Shown one piece after another: positions 7,443 through 18,344 of a stretch of 64,000 nucleotides of DNA; position 1 is the stretch's first letter, and each line of letters opens with the position of its first letter. The notes below the pieces were generated by a model, which worked only from the letters and a program-made list of their open reading frames with translations, was not told where the DNA came from and did no database searches. Position numbers and translations under genes: made by a program. The DNA is from Armatimonadota bacterium (GTDB taxonomy: Bacteria > Bacteroidota > Ignavibacteria > OLB7). The stretch is taken from the NCBI GenBank assembly GCA_020850315.1, contig JADZEY010000030.1, positions 35,312-99,311 on the forward strand, given 5' to 3'.

Positions 7443-10400
7443 TCAGAATCTTCCCGCACGATTGTTGTGCATAGTCCCGTTGTACTGCCACATGATTGAG
7501 CGCGGGTTGCGGGTCACCGACTCGAAAGTTTCCCCACGGGATTCGTAGAAATTCATCTGATACCACCCCTGCGGCAGTGAGTAGAAACGGCTGAGCGCCG
7601 AGCGGTCGTACTCCAGCTGGCCCAGATGCAGATACCAGTAGGGCTTCAGGAAATCATCCCAGTACTCGGTTTTTATCAGCAACTGCTCCGTCCGTCCGCT
7701 TGCTGCGCGGAACCACTGATACTCACCCCAAACCGCCATTGAGTAGGCTTGGCTGGCGGCGTTCACCATCCGCATTCCCAGGTTCCAGGCGTGTTCTTCG
7801 TAGCGGTACTGGACCCAGAGCGTGCCGGGCGCGCCGCCGGGGAATCGCTCGGGACCACATTCCCAACATGCCCCCTGGCCGTAGGACCAGCGCGAGCGTG
7901 GGTTCGGGTTCAGTGTCCCACCGGCAAGCTCCCAATCGGCGATTGGCTCCACCGCTGCCGAGCGATCAATGTAGGCAAGCCACGACGGCACTTGATAGGC
8001 CGCATCCTGAAGGTTCTCGCCGATGTAGCGGGTCATCGGAAGGTTCTGCACGCGGTTCCATTCCACCCGCCGCCCGTTGGTGTAGTAGTAGCCCAAGTGG
8101 TAGAAGTATCCGGTGTAGGCCGGCGGCTTGGGAACGTCGTATTGCAGAATCCGGTTTTGGATGTTCCGCATAAACATGTTGTAGTTCCAATCCCCCGGGA
8201 CGTTGGCCTCCACGGCAATTTGGCCGATGTCGTATCCATCGAACGGCTCGAAGCTATCGAAGTGGAACACCAACCGGCGGTCGCTTTGGCGATCAACCCG
8301 CTTGGCGCGGACCCCCATCATCTTCGTCTGCAGGTCGCGGTAGGCGCTTGTGGCAAAGTCGTTGTACCACAGCATCTTCTCCTGCGCGCCGGTCATTGGG
8401 TTCACCCGCACCCCGCCCAGCTTGCGGTTTTCACGCTCCAGCGTTGCCTGCACGATTCGGGTTTGCGCGTCGGTTTCGGCGCCGCCAGTTTCTTGAACCA
8501 CTGCGGTGAAGGTTGTAGTGTCAATTTTATCCAGAAGCTGGCTTGTTTGCCCTGCTTTTCCGGCAAGGTAACTGGTCTCGCGGAAGACATCCATCCGGTA
8601 GAGGGTGGAGGTGCTAAGCTGCGAAACCGAGAAGCTGAGCCCAGCTTTTTGGCGGTCGAATGCTGGGTAGTACTTCACATCTTCCACAACCGTATCCTTT
8701 CCGGTTCCGCCGCGCGGGATAAACCGCACTCGCAATTTCTGCTGCACAACTCCATCGCTTTTTTCGGTCAGCAAGTAGCCCTGGTCGCGCCGTAGCTGGA
8801 TGAAGCCATTGGTCCCCATGTTGTACGGCCCCGGATGGCTTGCCAAGTAATACCGTTGGCGCGCACCTGGCATCGAGAACTCCACGTTGTCCCAGGGGAT
8901 GTAATCCGGCTGCGGGCCGGTTGTGAAGTAGGTCTCTTTGGTCTGGTCGGCAATCGGATCCAGCTTGCTTGGGTCGTTCGGGTTCGGGTAGGTGGCCGGG
9001 GCCCACACGCCACCGAAGGTTGTCCGGTGCGGCGCGTACTCTTCGGCGTACGCTGCAATCGAGAGCTTGTACTGCTGATACCCGTTCAGCATATTCTGTG
9101 GGTTGATCTGCGATGCCCGGCTTCCCTGCGTCCAGAAGATGGAGGTCGGTTCGGTGACGGTTCCGCCGCTGGGCGGGTTGTAGGTCATCACCGGATTGCG
9201 ATCCAGTATCCGGTAGGTGTGCACAATCTTCTCATCGTTCAAATCCTTCAGCTCGAACGGTGTGCCCAATGGGAAATTGTGGCTGACTTCGGGCGTTACC
9301 AGCACCGGGATATTTGTGGCCCCCGCCTTTGGCGAAATGTCCTCGATCATCGGAACCGACTCGGTGAACGGATCACCCTTGCGCGGGCGGCATTGGTCGC
9401 CCACCGAAAATTCGTAATGGCAGGTCCCTTTAATCAACCCGAACAGGATTTCATATTTGGCGGCCAGGTAGCCTTCAAACCATGTTGGGTTTGGCAATCC
9501 CATCCGCAGCAGTGCCGCGCCGCTGAAGGCGATAATCGGGAACTTCCGCTCGGCTCCGAACAGCTTGATTTTGATCCCGATGCTGGCATCTATCCAAGCG
9601 TAGGCTTGCCCCTGGGCGTACCATCCATCGTTGAATCCAATCTGCCCGCCGCCGTCGGAGTTCCCGCACGACATCCCTTTGAACTGCTTGACTTCAACAT
9701 CGAACCCAACGCCCAAATCAAGGCTGCCGTAGAAGATCAGGAACTCACCACCAACCGGGCCAACTTGGAAAATTGTCCCGAACATGAACCCGCTTGCCGA
9801 GCGGCCAATCATCGGCTTCGATTTGATCTTTGCCCGCTGATCCTCGGTCAGTTTGCTCAGCACCTGATCGGGCGGATCGGGAAGCGGCGGAAGGCTGTCG
9901 CCAGCCATGATGTAGGATGCAAACTTCATCTTGATGATCGCCAAATTCACCTCCAGCGTCATCCGGTTTTTTGGCTCGCCCAACTTCACCTGCCACCATT
10001 TTGGCTCAACGTGAATCACCGCTGGGATATGCGCTTTCACCACCTTGAAATCAAGATCAACCTCGAACGCAGCATGGAAGATTTTGTTGACGTTATCGTA
10101 CAGGATCGAGACGCTGGCCTTCAGCGCGGGGTCTTTCCGTTCGGTAACGTCGCAGGCCATGTACAGGCTTCCGTCGAAACGGATCCGCTCCAGTCCGCCG
10201 CTGCTGGTGAAGCTGATGGCCAGCTGCACGTCGGCATTCACCGGCTTCGGGTCGGGGACGGTCCCGATTGTCACCGATGCTTTGAATCCGAACAGCGTCC
10301 CTTCGTTCGGCACGTATTCTTCGCCGCTAAGGGTTGCGCCAACTTTGCTGGGCAATCCACTTTTGGAAGCGTCGCTGTTTTCCGGAACCTTCATCAACAA

Positions 10401-13400
10401 GGTTGGATCAAGTTGATTTTTTGGGGCCATGTGATACCACGCGCCGCCGCCAAACCCGTAGATGCCGATTGCCGGGCCAAGCACAATCCCCGGATTGAAT
10501 CGCGCCATTGCGTCAACGTACCAGTAGCGGAAATCCTCGCCCGGGTTCACCTCGCTTGGCTTGGTGCCGAACTGCACGGTCACGCCAACGTAGATGTTCT
10601 TCAGAATCCAGCACTCCACAATGCCACGGAAGCCATCGCCGAAGGTGGCATCCTTCTTGTAGAACTCAATCAACCCCTTGATCTTCACCGCCCCCATGTC
10701 GGCTTCAACGGCGATTTTCGTCAGGTCAATCCCGTCGAACTCTAACTTCTGGCCCCACTCCTTTGCATCAAGGTTCAGCTTGGCTTTCACCATCAATCCC
10801 ATCTTCCCGCCGATGCTGGTTTTCTCGCCAGCAAGTGCCAGGGTGATGTCGAACTTCAGCCCGATGCTTGCGTCGTCGGTTGCGAACTCGATATTCTCGA
10901 TGGAGAGTGGGAATCCCCCCATTTTCTTCGGCGGCGAGGTGAAGCTGAAGGCTTTGTAGCTGAAGCGTTTTTCCCCTTTCGGTGGGTTCGATTGCACCAC
11001 AAGATTCTCGAACCGCAGGCCCTCCATCTTCAGTTTGTACTCCTCGTAATCAATGCTGAAGTAGCCTATCAGATCGGCTTTTGCGTTGAACTTCCCTTGC
11101 CCTGCCACGTTGCCGATGGTGATGTTGCTTCCTGGCTTCAGGTGCAACGCGGCTTTCCAGAACGTGGCTTTCAGCGGCTTGTTCTCTTCGATCTTCAACT
11201 GGAACTGCCATTGCAGTTGGCTTTTTCCGGTGGCGGCGTTTTTCCCCTGCTGAATCAGTGCCGAGTAGTACATGGATTCATCGGCAATCGGCGTTTTGAA
11301 ACTGCCGTTCAGATACCCTTTCTTGAAGCTGCTGCTGACGATCTCCACGCCGATTTTATCCAACGTGAAGCCCCACCCGGCCAGCTTGCCGTAGTTCACC
11401 ACATTCTCCACCATGAAGTTCGCGCTCAGTCCGGTTTTGTCAACCAGCATATGCTCCACCGCGAACGCAATCCCTTTCCCTTCTTGATCGGTAGCAGACC
11501 ACGCGGTGGGAAGCGAAATTGCCGCACGCTTGATGTAGAAACCGCGCCACAGATTGCTTTTGTCCTTGGCGTAGCCGTCGGGGAACTTGATCCCTTCGGG
11601 GTTCACAACATCGCTGTGGTCGTAGGCCATTTCCTGCACTTCCAGGCCGAAGCCGTCGTTGCTGGCAATGAAGCATTTATCAAGATTGACCTTTGCAATC
11701 CAGTTGTTCCAGTCGCGGATTTGGGCAACGAAGTTGGCTTGCACCTGCTTGGTTTCGTCGCTGTTCGGGGTGCCGTCCGCGTTGCGCGGGACAAGCCAAT
11801 CGCGTGGGAAGATTGCCGAGGCATCAATCCGCAATCCATCGAACTTTCCGCACTTCAGCTTCACGTAGGTTCCCTTGTTGTCGTCGTCAAGCTCGGTATC
11901 CTTTGGGGCGTTCAGCTTCAGTGCCATTCCGCCGCCAAGTTGCAGCGTGAAATCGCCGGCAACGTACAGCTTCATCGTGCCGTTGGATGCGCCGAATGAG
12001 CTTGGAGTGAAGACAAGATCGCGCGCGCCGAAGTCAATGAAATTGGTGCTTTGGCCGTTGGTCAAATCGGGTGTTTCCAATCGGAAGGCACACGCCATTG
12101 TCCCTTTTTTGGGGGTGAAGGTCATGCCGATAATTCCCAACGTGTAGTTCTTCCCCTCCACGTTCGCATCGAAGCCAATCGGCAGGCCAATCGGGTCGCT
12201 GCTGGCCAGCATGGATACCAACCGTTTTCCGCTTTGGATTGCTTGGTCAATGGCTTCTGCCTTCCCCTGGTCAAGATCCATTTTCCGCCCAACGGCGTTC
12301 ACCAGCGAGGTGATGGTGCTGTTCTTTACGTCCATCACCGCTTTCACCACGCCGTCGTACATGGCGTTGTCGGCGTTGACCTTGATTCCGCTGAACTCCA
12401 CTTTGATCGGCCCTTTCACGCTCTTCATCTGGATGGTCCCTTTCCCCGTCAGGCCCGCGCCGTCGCCGCTGGCTTCGGTGACGTTCATGCGGAACAATCC
12501 AACTTTTATCTGGGTCCCAACAAAGCTGGGCGCTTTCGATGGAGTCTTGTCGCTGATGTCGGGCGCTTCGGTTCCGGTGCCGCCGTCGTCGCAGTTGTTG
12601 TTGGATGGAGCCTGATACTCGAACGCCGCCAGCTTCCCAACGATTGCGTCCTCGGTACAGGTTGCCGAACGGTCTTGCAGGATTTCCTTTCCGTCAATCT
12701 TCAGCGTGAACCGCCAGACGTAGGTTGCCCCAAAGTCCTTCAGCTGGAAGGTCTTCTTTGCATCCTTTGTGTTGACGAAGGTTAGCTCCAATCCGGTAGT
12801 GTTGGCGGTGTTGGAGATGATGCGGACGTTGGCCGAGTCGTTCCCGGCAAACGATTCGTCGAAGATTGGAGTATCCTTCACCACCGAATCCATTTTCTGG
12901 AACTGCGCCAATTTCCACACCTGCAGCCGCCCGCCGGTGATCCCTTCCTTGCGGATTCCTTCCTGCACAATCACGTTAAAAATTGGCTTGTCGTTCAGGT
13001 CATAAACTCCGCCGGGATCGGGGGTTCCGGCTTTCACGGTTAGGCAGGCTTGGTCGTCGGCGGATTTCTTGTAGCCGAAGGTGGCCAGCTTGGTTTCGAC
13101 TTGGCTGCTGCAAGTGTCACCCGTTTTTGTGAACTGGTCGGTTGTCAGTTTCCAAGCGTACTCCATCCCCTCTTCCGGCTTGAATCGGCTGCTGTCCTGG
13201 GTCATCCGAAGCTCCCAATCGGTGGCTTTGCCGTCGGCCAAATTCAGCGGGGCAATCACGTAATCGCCGCTGGTGGTGACGGTTACGCCACCCATGCTTT
13301 TTGATTGGCCAGCACGCGATGGCTCAACAAACAGCTTGTTGTAGATCGGGGTTCCTTTTGCTGCGTCGGCGGCGGTTTGCCCCGCGCTCTTCTTCCAGAT

Positions 13401-16400
13401 GAACAACTCCACTTGCCCCCAATCGTTCGGGTCAACCGCCGGGGAAATCCGGACGGTGAGCTTCGGTTGCTTCTCCACGTTCTCCGCTTCCTTCGGTGTC
13501 AGCGGGACGATGTAGCGGCAGCCGCCGTAGATGAAGGTTGTGGGGTCGCTTTCCACAATCGTGTTTGGGTCGCCGCAGCTGCTACCGTCGGCCAAGGCGT
13601 TTTCGCCGTTGTAGGTGATGCGGTAGAACCAAGCGTAGCGTTCCCCTTGCTTCAGCTTTTTGCCAGCTGGAAGCGCGGCGTTGTATTTGCCCACCATCCC
13701 TCTCAGCACATTAAAAGTTTCAGGAGATTTGGTGTGGTCAATTGGTATCTCATAAGCGATGATCGTCCGGCCATCAGGCTGCTCGAAATCAATATCCTCT
13801 ACGTTCTCTCCATCCTTCATGGCCGCAAACAGAATCTCCCGTTTGCTGACCGCTGCGGTTTTCATCGAGGTGTTCAATCGTGCTTTGAACTCCTCGGCAT
13901 CGGTCATTACTGCACCGTCGGGGGGGAAGGCGTTGTTCAGCGTCAGGCAGGTGTTGCCGCCGCCGATGAAGCTCATCAATTTGGAGGTTGCGTCCCGTTT
14001 GCAAGCAACCGAATCGGGGGTGTAGATCGTGGTCTCGACGTGCCAGACGTACTCCTGCTCGGCCTCGGTGCGGAACTTGTATTTGTCGTCGCCCATCACA
14101 ATGCGCCACTCGGTTGGGCGCTTCTGGGTGTTGTCAACCGGCTGGAAGTAGAACGCCAAGCGTGTCGCGCTGATTCCATCGCCCAAGTCTTTTTTCACAC
14201 CGATGTCGCGGCTGTCGCCAGCAAGGTGGTCGTAGATTGGTGTTCCCTTTGCTGCGTCGTCGGCGCTTTGCCCCGATTTCTTTTTCCAGATTTTTAATCT
14301 GACACTGGTAAAATCATCGGGGTCCACGCCCGGTGCGGTGCGGAAGGTGAAGGTTGGAACGCCGCTGACGGTGTCGCCAGTTTTTGGTGTTGATCCGGCC
14401 ACGGCAAAGCAGCCGCCATAGACGAACGTTGTTGGCCGTGTCAGAAGCTCCTCGTTCTTCCCGCCGCAGGAGCCGCCCTTTTCTAAGATTTCATTACCAT
14501 CAAATTGAACGCGCAATCGCCAGGCGTAGCGTGCGCCGATTTTCAGCGACTTTCCTTGCTTGGCAAGCTCCTGATTCAAATTTTTGATCGGGAGGTTATA
14601 GGATATTGTTTTGCTTCCGGCATACAGCAGATCGTTGATGCTGGCATCGTAGCGGATCAGATCCATTGGGGATTTCATCAGAAGAGTAAGGGAATCTTCT
14701 TGCCCAACTAACTCGCACAGCTCGTAGATATGCCCGTCAACATTAGCAGCGTTGATTAGCTCGGAGAAATCAACCGATAAAGCATCACCATCGGCGGCAG
14801 TGATCCCCCCCACAGGCGCGATGTTCCGTGCTGTAAGGCATCCACCGTAGATGAAACTGGTTGGGGTGCTTTCCACCACTGCATCCTTTGCGCACGACTC
14901 TCCACCTTCGATTGCTTTATCGCCGTCGAAATAAACCCTCATCTTCCAACCATATCGTTTGCCAGCCACCAGCGATAATCTAGATGGCATCCCCTTGATA
15001 AGGTCCTTTAGATATACCCCAAATAGAGACCGATAAGCTGCAGGATCGCTTTGTGTAGTAAAGGGGATCTCAGATTCGTATTGATATCGCCCGTCGTTGA
15101 AATCAACGCTATTCGCTTGTTCCCCTTCCTCTAGTTCACATAGGACAAGGACACGACGTTTCACTGAACCCGCACGAATTTTCTTCGATAGCTTTACTCT
15201 AAAATCGCCTGTGCTATCGGTAATGGCCTCACCCTCGGCGGGAAGTGTATTAGTGGCTGTAATACAGCCACTATACATAAAACTGGTGGGGATGCTTTCC
15301 CATGTGCTAACGCCGCCGCCGCAGTCGCTACCATCGGCAAGAAGTTCGGCAGCGCTGGCTTTTAACCGTACTCGCCATCCGTAGCGTTGTCCTGGCTTTA
15401 ATGATTCCCCTTGCTTTGCCAGGTTGCCAAAAAGTGACCGAACGCTCATTGCTATAATTCTGAATGTTGCATCAGGAGAATAGACATCATCGGTGGCCAT
15501 CACTATGCTGTGATATTCGCGTCCATCTTTTGGGTTTACCATGTCGGCTTTTTCATCAGCTTTCAACGCAAACACTTCCCACTCACGCAAGTAGCTGCTG
15601 GAAGCACGGTAAGCCTTTGATAACTGCACTTGCAGATCCCCATCGCGGTCATTGATGGCTGCGCCGTCGGTAGGAAGGATATTCTTGATCGTTACACAAC
15701 CGCCATACACAAAACTCGTTGGGGTGCTTTCTACGGTGGCCTCCGGCTCACCGCAGGAGCTACCGTCGCTGAAAATCGCGTTGCCATTGTAGGTCAGGCG
15801 TGCACGCCAGCCGTAGCGTTGCCCAATTTTTAAGGATTTCCCTTCTTCATCAAGGGCTTTATTGATAGCATTAATCTTATAGACGATGCTTTTAGTACTA
15901 GCTTCCGGGGCAAACACATCGTCGGTTAGTTTATCTACGATGAAATACTCACGCCCATCCTTTAGTACAACATTCCGTGGGTCTTCGCCGGGGCGAAGCG
16001 CGAAAATCTCCCATGTCCGTTTGGAGGTGTTGGCAAGCCGGATCGGTTTGTTGAATGCTACCTGCAAATCAGTGGTATCCTCAGCCATTGTTCCGTTGCT
16101 TGGCCAGACGTTGGTTAGTGCAATGCACCCCATATCCTTGCGGAAGCTGAACAGCGGGCTGGCGGTAGTGGTCCGGGCGCAGGCTTGGCCATCCATCCGG
16201 ATGGCGGTGGTGTGTTTCAGCGTCAGTTGCCACAGGTAGTCCTGCTTGTCGTTGGCCACAAACTCCACCGGAACCCCTGCATCGTTGATGCGGAAATGGA
16301 TAACGTCGCCAACGATGTTCAGATATGGAACTCCGCTGCCGTCCATGTCGCGCAGGGCCGCGCCGGCGGTTTTTTGCGTGCGGGAAAAATTGATGTCGCG

Positions 16401-18344
16401 AACCAAGTTTGCTTGTGTGGTGTCGGCTGCGGTTTTGCCCCGCCACACCCGAAGCTCACCCTCCAGAACCTCAGTTGGTTTCACCGAATTGGAGACCCGA
16501 ACCTTGAACGTTGGGCGGCCTTCCTCAATCGCCGATTTATCCTTCGGGAACTCGGCAGCAAGCGCAAAACAGTTGGCGTTCGGGTCCACCACAAACCGCT
16601 GCACGGGGCTGCTGTTGTAGAACTGGCCTGTGGTGTCGTTGCCGTCGTTCGGGTCAACCATCCATTTCACCCGCCAGTAGTATTCGCCGGCTTTGCTCAG
16701 TTTTGGCCTGACGGTTTCCTGGCGGTAAATCTCCTTCTGCAACAACGCTGCCGAGGTGCTTGGCGACATGGCATCAAGCAGCATTCCGCCAACGCGCCCG
16801 GTGTCGCGGAACAGCGGGTTTTTCATGTCGGGCGTGCGCGAGATTTCCAGCACCCATTTCTCGTTGACGGTCATCGCGTAGAACTTCGCGCCCCCTGCCT
16901 TCGGCTCGGCCTTCAGGTCCAGCGGCAACGTCAGCGCGCTTTTATCTACTGGCTCGCTGGTCAGGAACCGGAGCGTGACGGTATCGGGAAGGACGGAGCT
17001 TCCGTTGGCGGGTTCGTTCAGCACCGGCGCGCCCATCCCGACGCTGAACCGCCCTGTCACTTTCCGTTTGGTGGCCGTTTCTTTCTCCCCCTCTTTCTTG
17101 GTGATCGTCACATCTGCCGTCCACGAATAGCTTTTCAGTGGCGATAGAAATTGATCTTTCCGTTCGCCCATTTTCTCGTTCTGGTCTGGGCCAACAACCA
17201 CGTAGGATGCTCGGTTCTTCTCGAACATATCCGGTTGGCGGGTCGCGTTGTTGAACGGGCCATGCTTCCATTCAATGATTCGTTCCTTGCTGCCAGCGCT
17301 GTTCCCGGTGTTCTCCTTCAGTGAGTAGGTGGAGGTGAATTTGGTGAGGTCACGGCAGTACGGCGCAAACTGCACAAGCACCGGCACAAAGCGGTACGGA
17401 ATGCGGATGTCGTCCTTTGGATAGGCGGCGGTGATGTAGGTCGGTTTCTTGCAGTCGGGGTCTTCCGGTTTCGGTTCGGTGCTGTCGCCATAGACAAACG
17501 TGCAGACCTCGCTGTTGCCATTGTTGCGGAAGTTAGTGGCGGCGGTGGGGTCAATGGCTTGCACCCGCCAGGCGTATTTTTTTCCCTTTTTCAGCTGCGG
17601 GTCGGCGGCTCCATATTGATAGATGGGTGCGGTCAGCCCTTCTTTCTTGAAAAGCGTGGGGGCGACGGCGGTCAGCAGTGCTTCTTCCGGGTTGCGGTCG
17701 TCGGGGATCACCTCGGCCATCGTCAGGGTGTAGGTGATTCCGCCGGTGGCCCCGGCTGGCGGAGTCCATTGCAGCAGCAGCAGTTGCGGATCCACCGTCT
17801 GCGTCACTTTCGTGTTGCATGGCGGGGCTGTCAGCTTTGGGGCCTCGATGGTGCGGATGGTGAAGCTGGCGCAGCCGCTTGCCGGGGAAAGCTCAGCTTT
17901 TGTGCTGTGATCCAGTGCCTTCAGACAGATGGTGTACGTCCCTTCGTTCAGCTGTCCCGACCGCGCAACGGTTCCTTTGTCGGAGCCGCTGATGGAGACG
18001 GCGTTGGCGTTGAAAATCTTCAACTCACTTCCGTTCACCGTTCGGACTCCGCCGGCTGGGACGGTGATTGCTGCGACCGGGTAATCGTCGTTGGTGGTGA
18101 CTTTTATCCCCCCCAAGTTATCCTGCAACGTGCCGGAAAGCCGGACGCTGTAGCTTGTTGCGGGGTCGGTGTTGGTCATCGTGATGATGATCCGCTCCGG
18201 GTGGCGATCCCACTCCGATAGCGTGGCTGCATACGGGGGGACCACCGTCACGTTCACAACAATGGGTTTGCTTTGGGCTGCGGCTGCGGCTGTCAGCAAC
18301 ACAAGGGTGACGAAGCTCTGGAAGAAGTACCGGAAAGTCTGCAT
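7443..18344 (-). CDS. Giant secreted repeat protein (3633 aa), TANFOR-like
   Basis: The track ORF begins at 18668, but the ATG at 18344 gives a clean signal peptide (MQTFRYFFQSFVTLVLLTAAAAAQ); the 108 upstream residues look like read-through intergenic DNA. The mature N-terminus (VNVTVVPPYAATLSEW, LNEGTYTICLKALD) matches my memory of Bacteroidota TANFOR-domain proteins. Residues about 296-1900 hold around ten repeated units of 140-150 residues, each opening Cys-x-x-x-x-x-x-P and closing near RYGWRxRL and STPTSFxYGG. From about 1915 a long beta-rich region starts GLFRMNVTEASGDGAGLTGK and VEFSGIKVN. It includes many Gly/aromatic strands (for example IGIYGFGGGAWYHM, YLAAKYEILFGL) to about residue 2950, then an Ig-like tail rich in Trp/Tyr. 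No T9SS sorting domain or enzyme motif is evident. Probably a surface or outer-membrane-associated structure acting with the FnIII protein downstream. Confidence 0.7.
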   Translation of the reverse strand: MQTFRYFFQSFVTLVLLTAAAAAQSKPIVVNVTVVPPYAATLSEWDRHPERIIITMTNTDPATSYSVRLSGTLQDNLGGIKVTTNDDYPVAAITVPAGGVRTVNGSELKIFNANAVSISGSDKGTVARSGQLNEGTYTICLKALDHSTKAELSPASGCASFTIRTIEAPKLTAPPCNTKVTQTVDPQLLLLQWTPPAGATGGITYTLTMAEVIPDDRNPEEALLTAVAPTLFKKEGLTAPIYQYGAADPQLKKGKKYAWRVQAIDPTAATNFRNNGNSEVCTFVYGDSTEPKPEDPDCKKPTYITAAYPKDDIRIPYRFVPVLVQFAPYCRDLTKFTSTYSLKENTGNSAGSKERIIEWKHGPFNNATRQPDMFEKNRASYVVVGPDQNEKMGERKDQFLSPLKSYSWTADVTITKKEGEKETATKRKVTGRFSVGMGAPVLNEPANGSSVLPDTVTLRFLTSEPVDKSALTLPLDLKAEPKAGGAKFYAMTVNEKWVLEISRTPDMKNPLFRDTGRVGGMLLDAMSPSTSAALLQKEIYRQETVRPKLSKAGEYYWRVKWMVDPNDGNDTTGQFYNSSPVQRFVVDPNANCFALAAEFPKDKSAIEEGRPTFKVRVSNSVKPTEVLEGELRVWRGKTAADTTQANLVRDINFSRTQKTAGAALRDMDGSGVPYLNIVGDVIHFRINDAGVPVEFVANDKQDYLWQLTLKHTTAIRMDGQACARTTTASPLFSFRKDMGCIALTNVWPSNGTMAEDTTDLQVAFNKPIRLANTSKRTWEIFALRPGEDPRNVVLKDGREYFIVDKLTDDVFAPEASTKSIVYKINAINKALDEEGKSLKIGQRYGWRARLTYNGNAIFSDGSSCGEPEATVESTPTSFVYGGCVTIKNILPTDGAAINDRDGDLQVQLSKAYRASSSYLREWEVFALKADEKADMVNPKDGREYHSIVMATDDVYSPDATFRIIAMSVRSLFGNLAKQGESLKPGQRYGWRVRLKASAAELLADGSDCGGGVSTWESIPTSFMYSGCITATNTLPAEGEAITDSTGDFRVKLSKKIRAGSVKRRVLVLCELEEGEQANSVDFNDGRYQYESEIPFTTQSDPAAYRSLFGVYLKDLIKGMPSRLSLVAGKRYGWKMRVYFDGDKAIEGGESCAKDAVVESTPTSFIYGGCLTARNIAPVGGITAADGDALSVDFSELINAANVDGHIYELCELVGQEDSLTLLMKSPMDLIRYDASINDLLYAGSKTISYNLPIKNLNQELAKQGKSLKIGARYAWRLRVQFDGNEILEKGGSCGGKNEELLTRPTTFVYGGCFAVAGSTPKTGDTVSGVPTFTFRTAPGVDPDDFTSVRLKIWKKKSGQSADDAAKGTPIYDHLAGDSRDIGVKKDLGDGISATRLAFYFQPVDNTQKRPTEWRIVMGDDKYKFRTEAEQEYVWHVETTIYTPDSVACKRDATSKLMSFIGGGNTCLTLNNAFPPDGAVMTDAEEFKARLNTSMKTAAVSKREILFAAMKDGENVEDIDFEQPDGRTIIAYEIPIDHTKSPETFNVLRGMVGKYNAALPAGKKLKQGERYAWFYRITYNGENALADGSSCGDPNTIVESDPTTFIYGGCRYIVPLTPKEAENVEKQPKLTVRISPAVDPNDWGQVELFIWKKSAGQTAADAAKGTPIYNKLFVEPSRAGQSKSMGGVTVTTSGDYVIAPLNLADGKATDWELRMTQDSSRFKPEEGMEYAWKLTTDQFTKTGDTCSSQVETKLATFGYKKSADDQACLTVKAGTPDPGGVYDLNDKPIFNVIVQEGIRKEGITGGRLQVWKLAQFQKMDSVVKDTPIFDESFAGNDSANVRIISNTANTTGLELTFVNTKDAKKTFQLKDFGATYVWRFTLKIDGKEILQDRSATCTEDAIVGKLAAFEYQAPSNNNCDDGGTGTEAPDISDKTPSKAPSFVGTQIKVGLFRMNVTEASGDGAGLTGKGTIQMKSVKGPIKVEFSGIKVNADNAMYDGVVKAVMDVKNSTITSLVNAVGRKMDLDQGKAEAIDQAIQSGKRLVSMLASSDPIGLPIGFDANVEGKNYTLGIIGMTFTPKKGTMACAFRLETPDLTNGQSTNFIDFGARDLVFTPSSFGASNGTMKLYVAGDFTLQLGGGMALKLNAPKDTELDDDNKGTYVKLKCGKFDGLRIDASAIFPRDWLVPRNADGTPNSDETKQVQANFVAQIRDWNNWIAKVNLDKCFIASNDGFGLEVQEMAYDHSDVVNPEGIKFPDGYAKDKSNLWRGFYIKRAAISLPTAWSATDQEGKGIAFAVEHMLVDKTGLSANFMVENVVNYGKLAGWGFTLDKIGVEIVSSSFKKGYLNGSFKTPIADESMYYSALIQQGKNAATGKSQLQWQFQLKIEENKPLKATFWKAALHLKPGSNITIGNVAGQGKFNAKADLIGYFSIDYEEYKLKMEGLRFENLVVQSNPPKGEKRFSYKAFSFTSPPKKMGGFPLSIENIEFATDDASIGLKFDITLALAGEKTSIGGKMGLMVKAKLNLDAKEWGQKLEFDGIDLTKIAVEADMGAVKIKGLIEFYKKDATFGDGFRGIVECWILKNIYVGVTVQFGTKPSEVNPGEDFRYWYVDAMARFNPGIVLGPAIGIYGFGGGAWYHMAPKNQLDPTLLMKVPENSDASKSGLPSKVGATLSGEEYVPNEGTLFGFKASVTIGTVPDPKPVNADVQLAISFTSSGGLERIRFDGSLYMACDVTERKDPALKASVSILYDNVNKIFHAAFEVDLDFKVVKAHIPAVIHVEPKWWQVKLGEPKNRMTLEVNLAIIKMKFASYIMAGDSLPPLPDPPDQVLSKLTEDQRAKIKSKPMIGRSASGFMFGTIFQVGPVGGEFLIFYGSLDLGVGFDVEVKQFKGMSCGNSDGGGQIGFNDGWYAQGQAYAWIDASIGIKIKLFGAERKFPIIAFSGAALLRMGLPNPTWFEGYLAAKYEILFGLIKGTCHYEFSVGDQCRPRKGDPFTESVPMIEDISPKAGATNIPVLVTPEVSHNFPLGTPFELKDLNDEKIVHTYRILDRNPVMTYNPPSGGTVTEPTSIFWTQGSRASQINPQNMLNGYQQYKLSIAAYAEEYAPHRTTFGGVWAPATYPNPNDPSKLDPIADQTKETYFTTGPQPDYIPWDNVEFSMPGARQRYYLASHPGPYNMGTNGFIQLRRDQGYLLTEKSDGVVQQKLRVRFIPRGGTGKDTVVEDVKYYPAFDRQKAGLSFSVSQLSTSTLYRMDVFRETSYLAGKAGQTSQLLDKIDTTTFTAVVQETGGAETDAQTRIVQATLERENRKLGGVRVNPMTGAQEKMLWYNDFATSAYRDLQTKMMGVRAKRVDRQSDRRLVFHFDSFEPFDGYDIGQIAVEANVPGDWNYNMFMRNIQNRILQYDVPKPPAYTGYFYHLGYYYTNGRRVEWNRVQNLPMTRYIGENLQDAAYQVPSWLAYIDRSAAVEPIADWELAGGTLNPNPRSRWSYGQGACWECGPERFPGGAPGTLWVQYRYEEHAWNLGMRMVNAASQAYSMAVWGEYQWFRAASGRTEQLLIKTEYWDDFLKPYWYLHLGQLEYDRSALSRFYSLPQGWYQMNFYESRGETFESVTRNPRSIMWQYNGTMHNNRAGRF

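Noticed and set aside
8835-10745. 636-aa plus-strand ORF
   Set aside because: Antisense shadow of the giant gene; no start context or recognisable domain.
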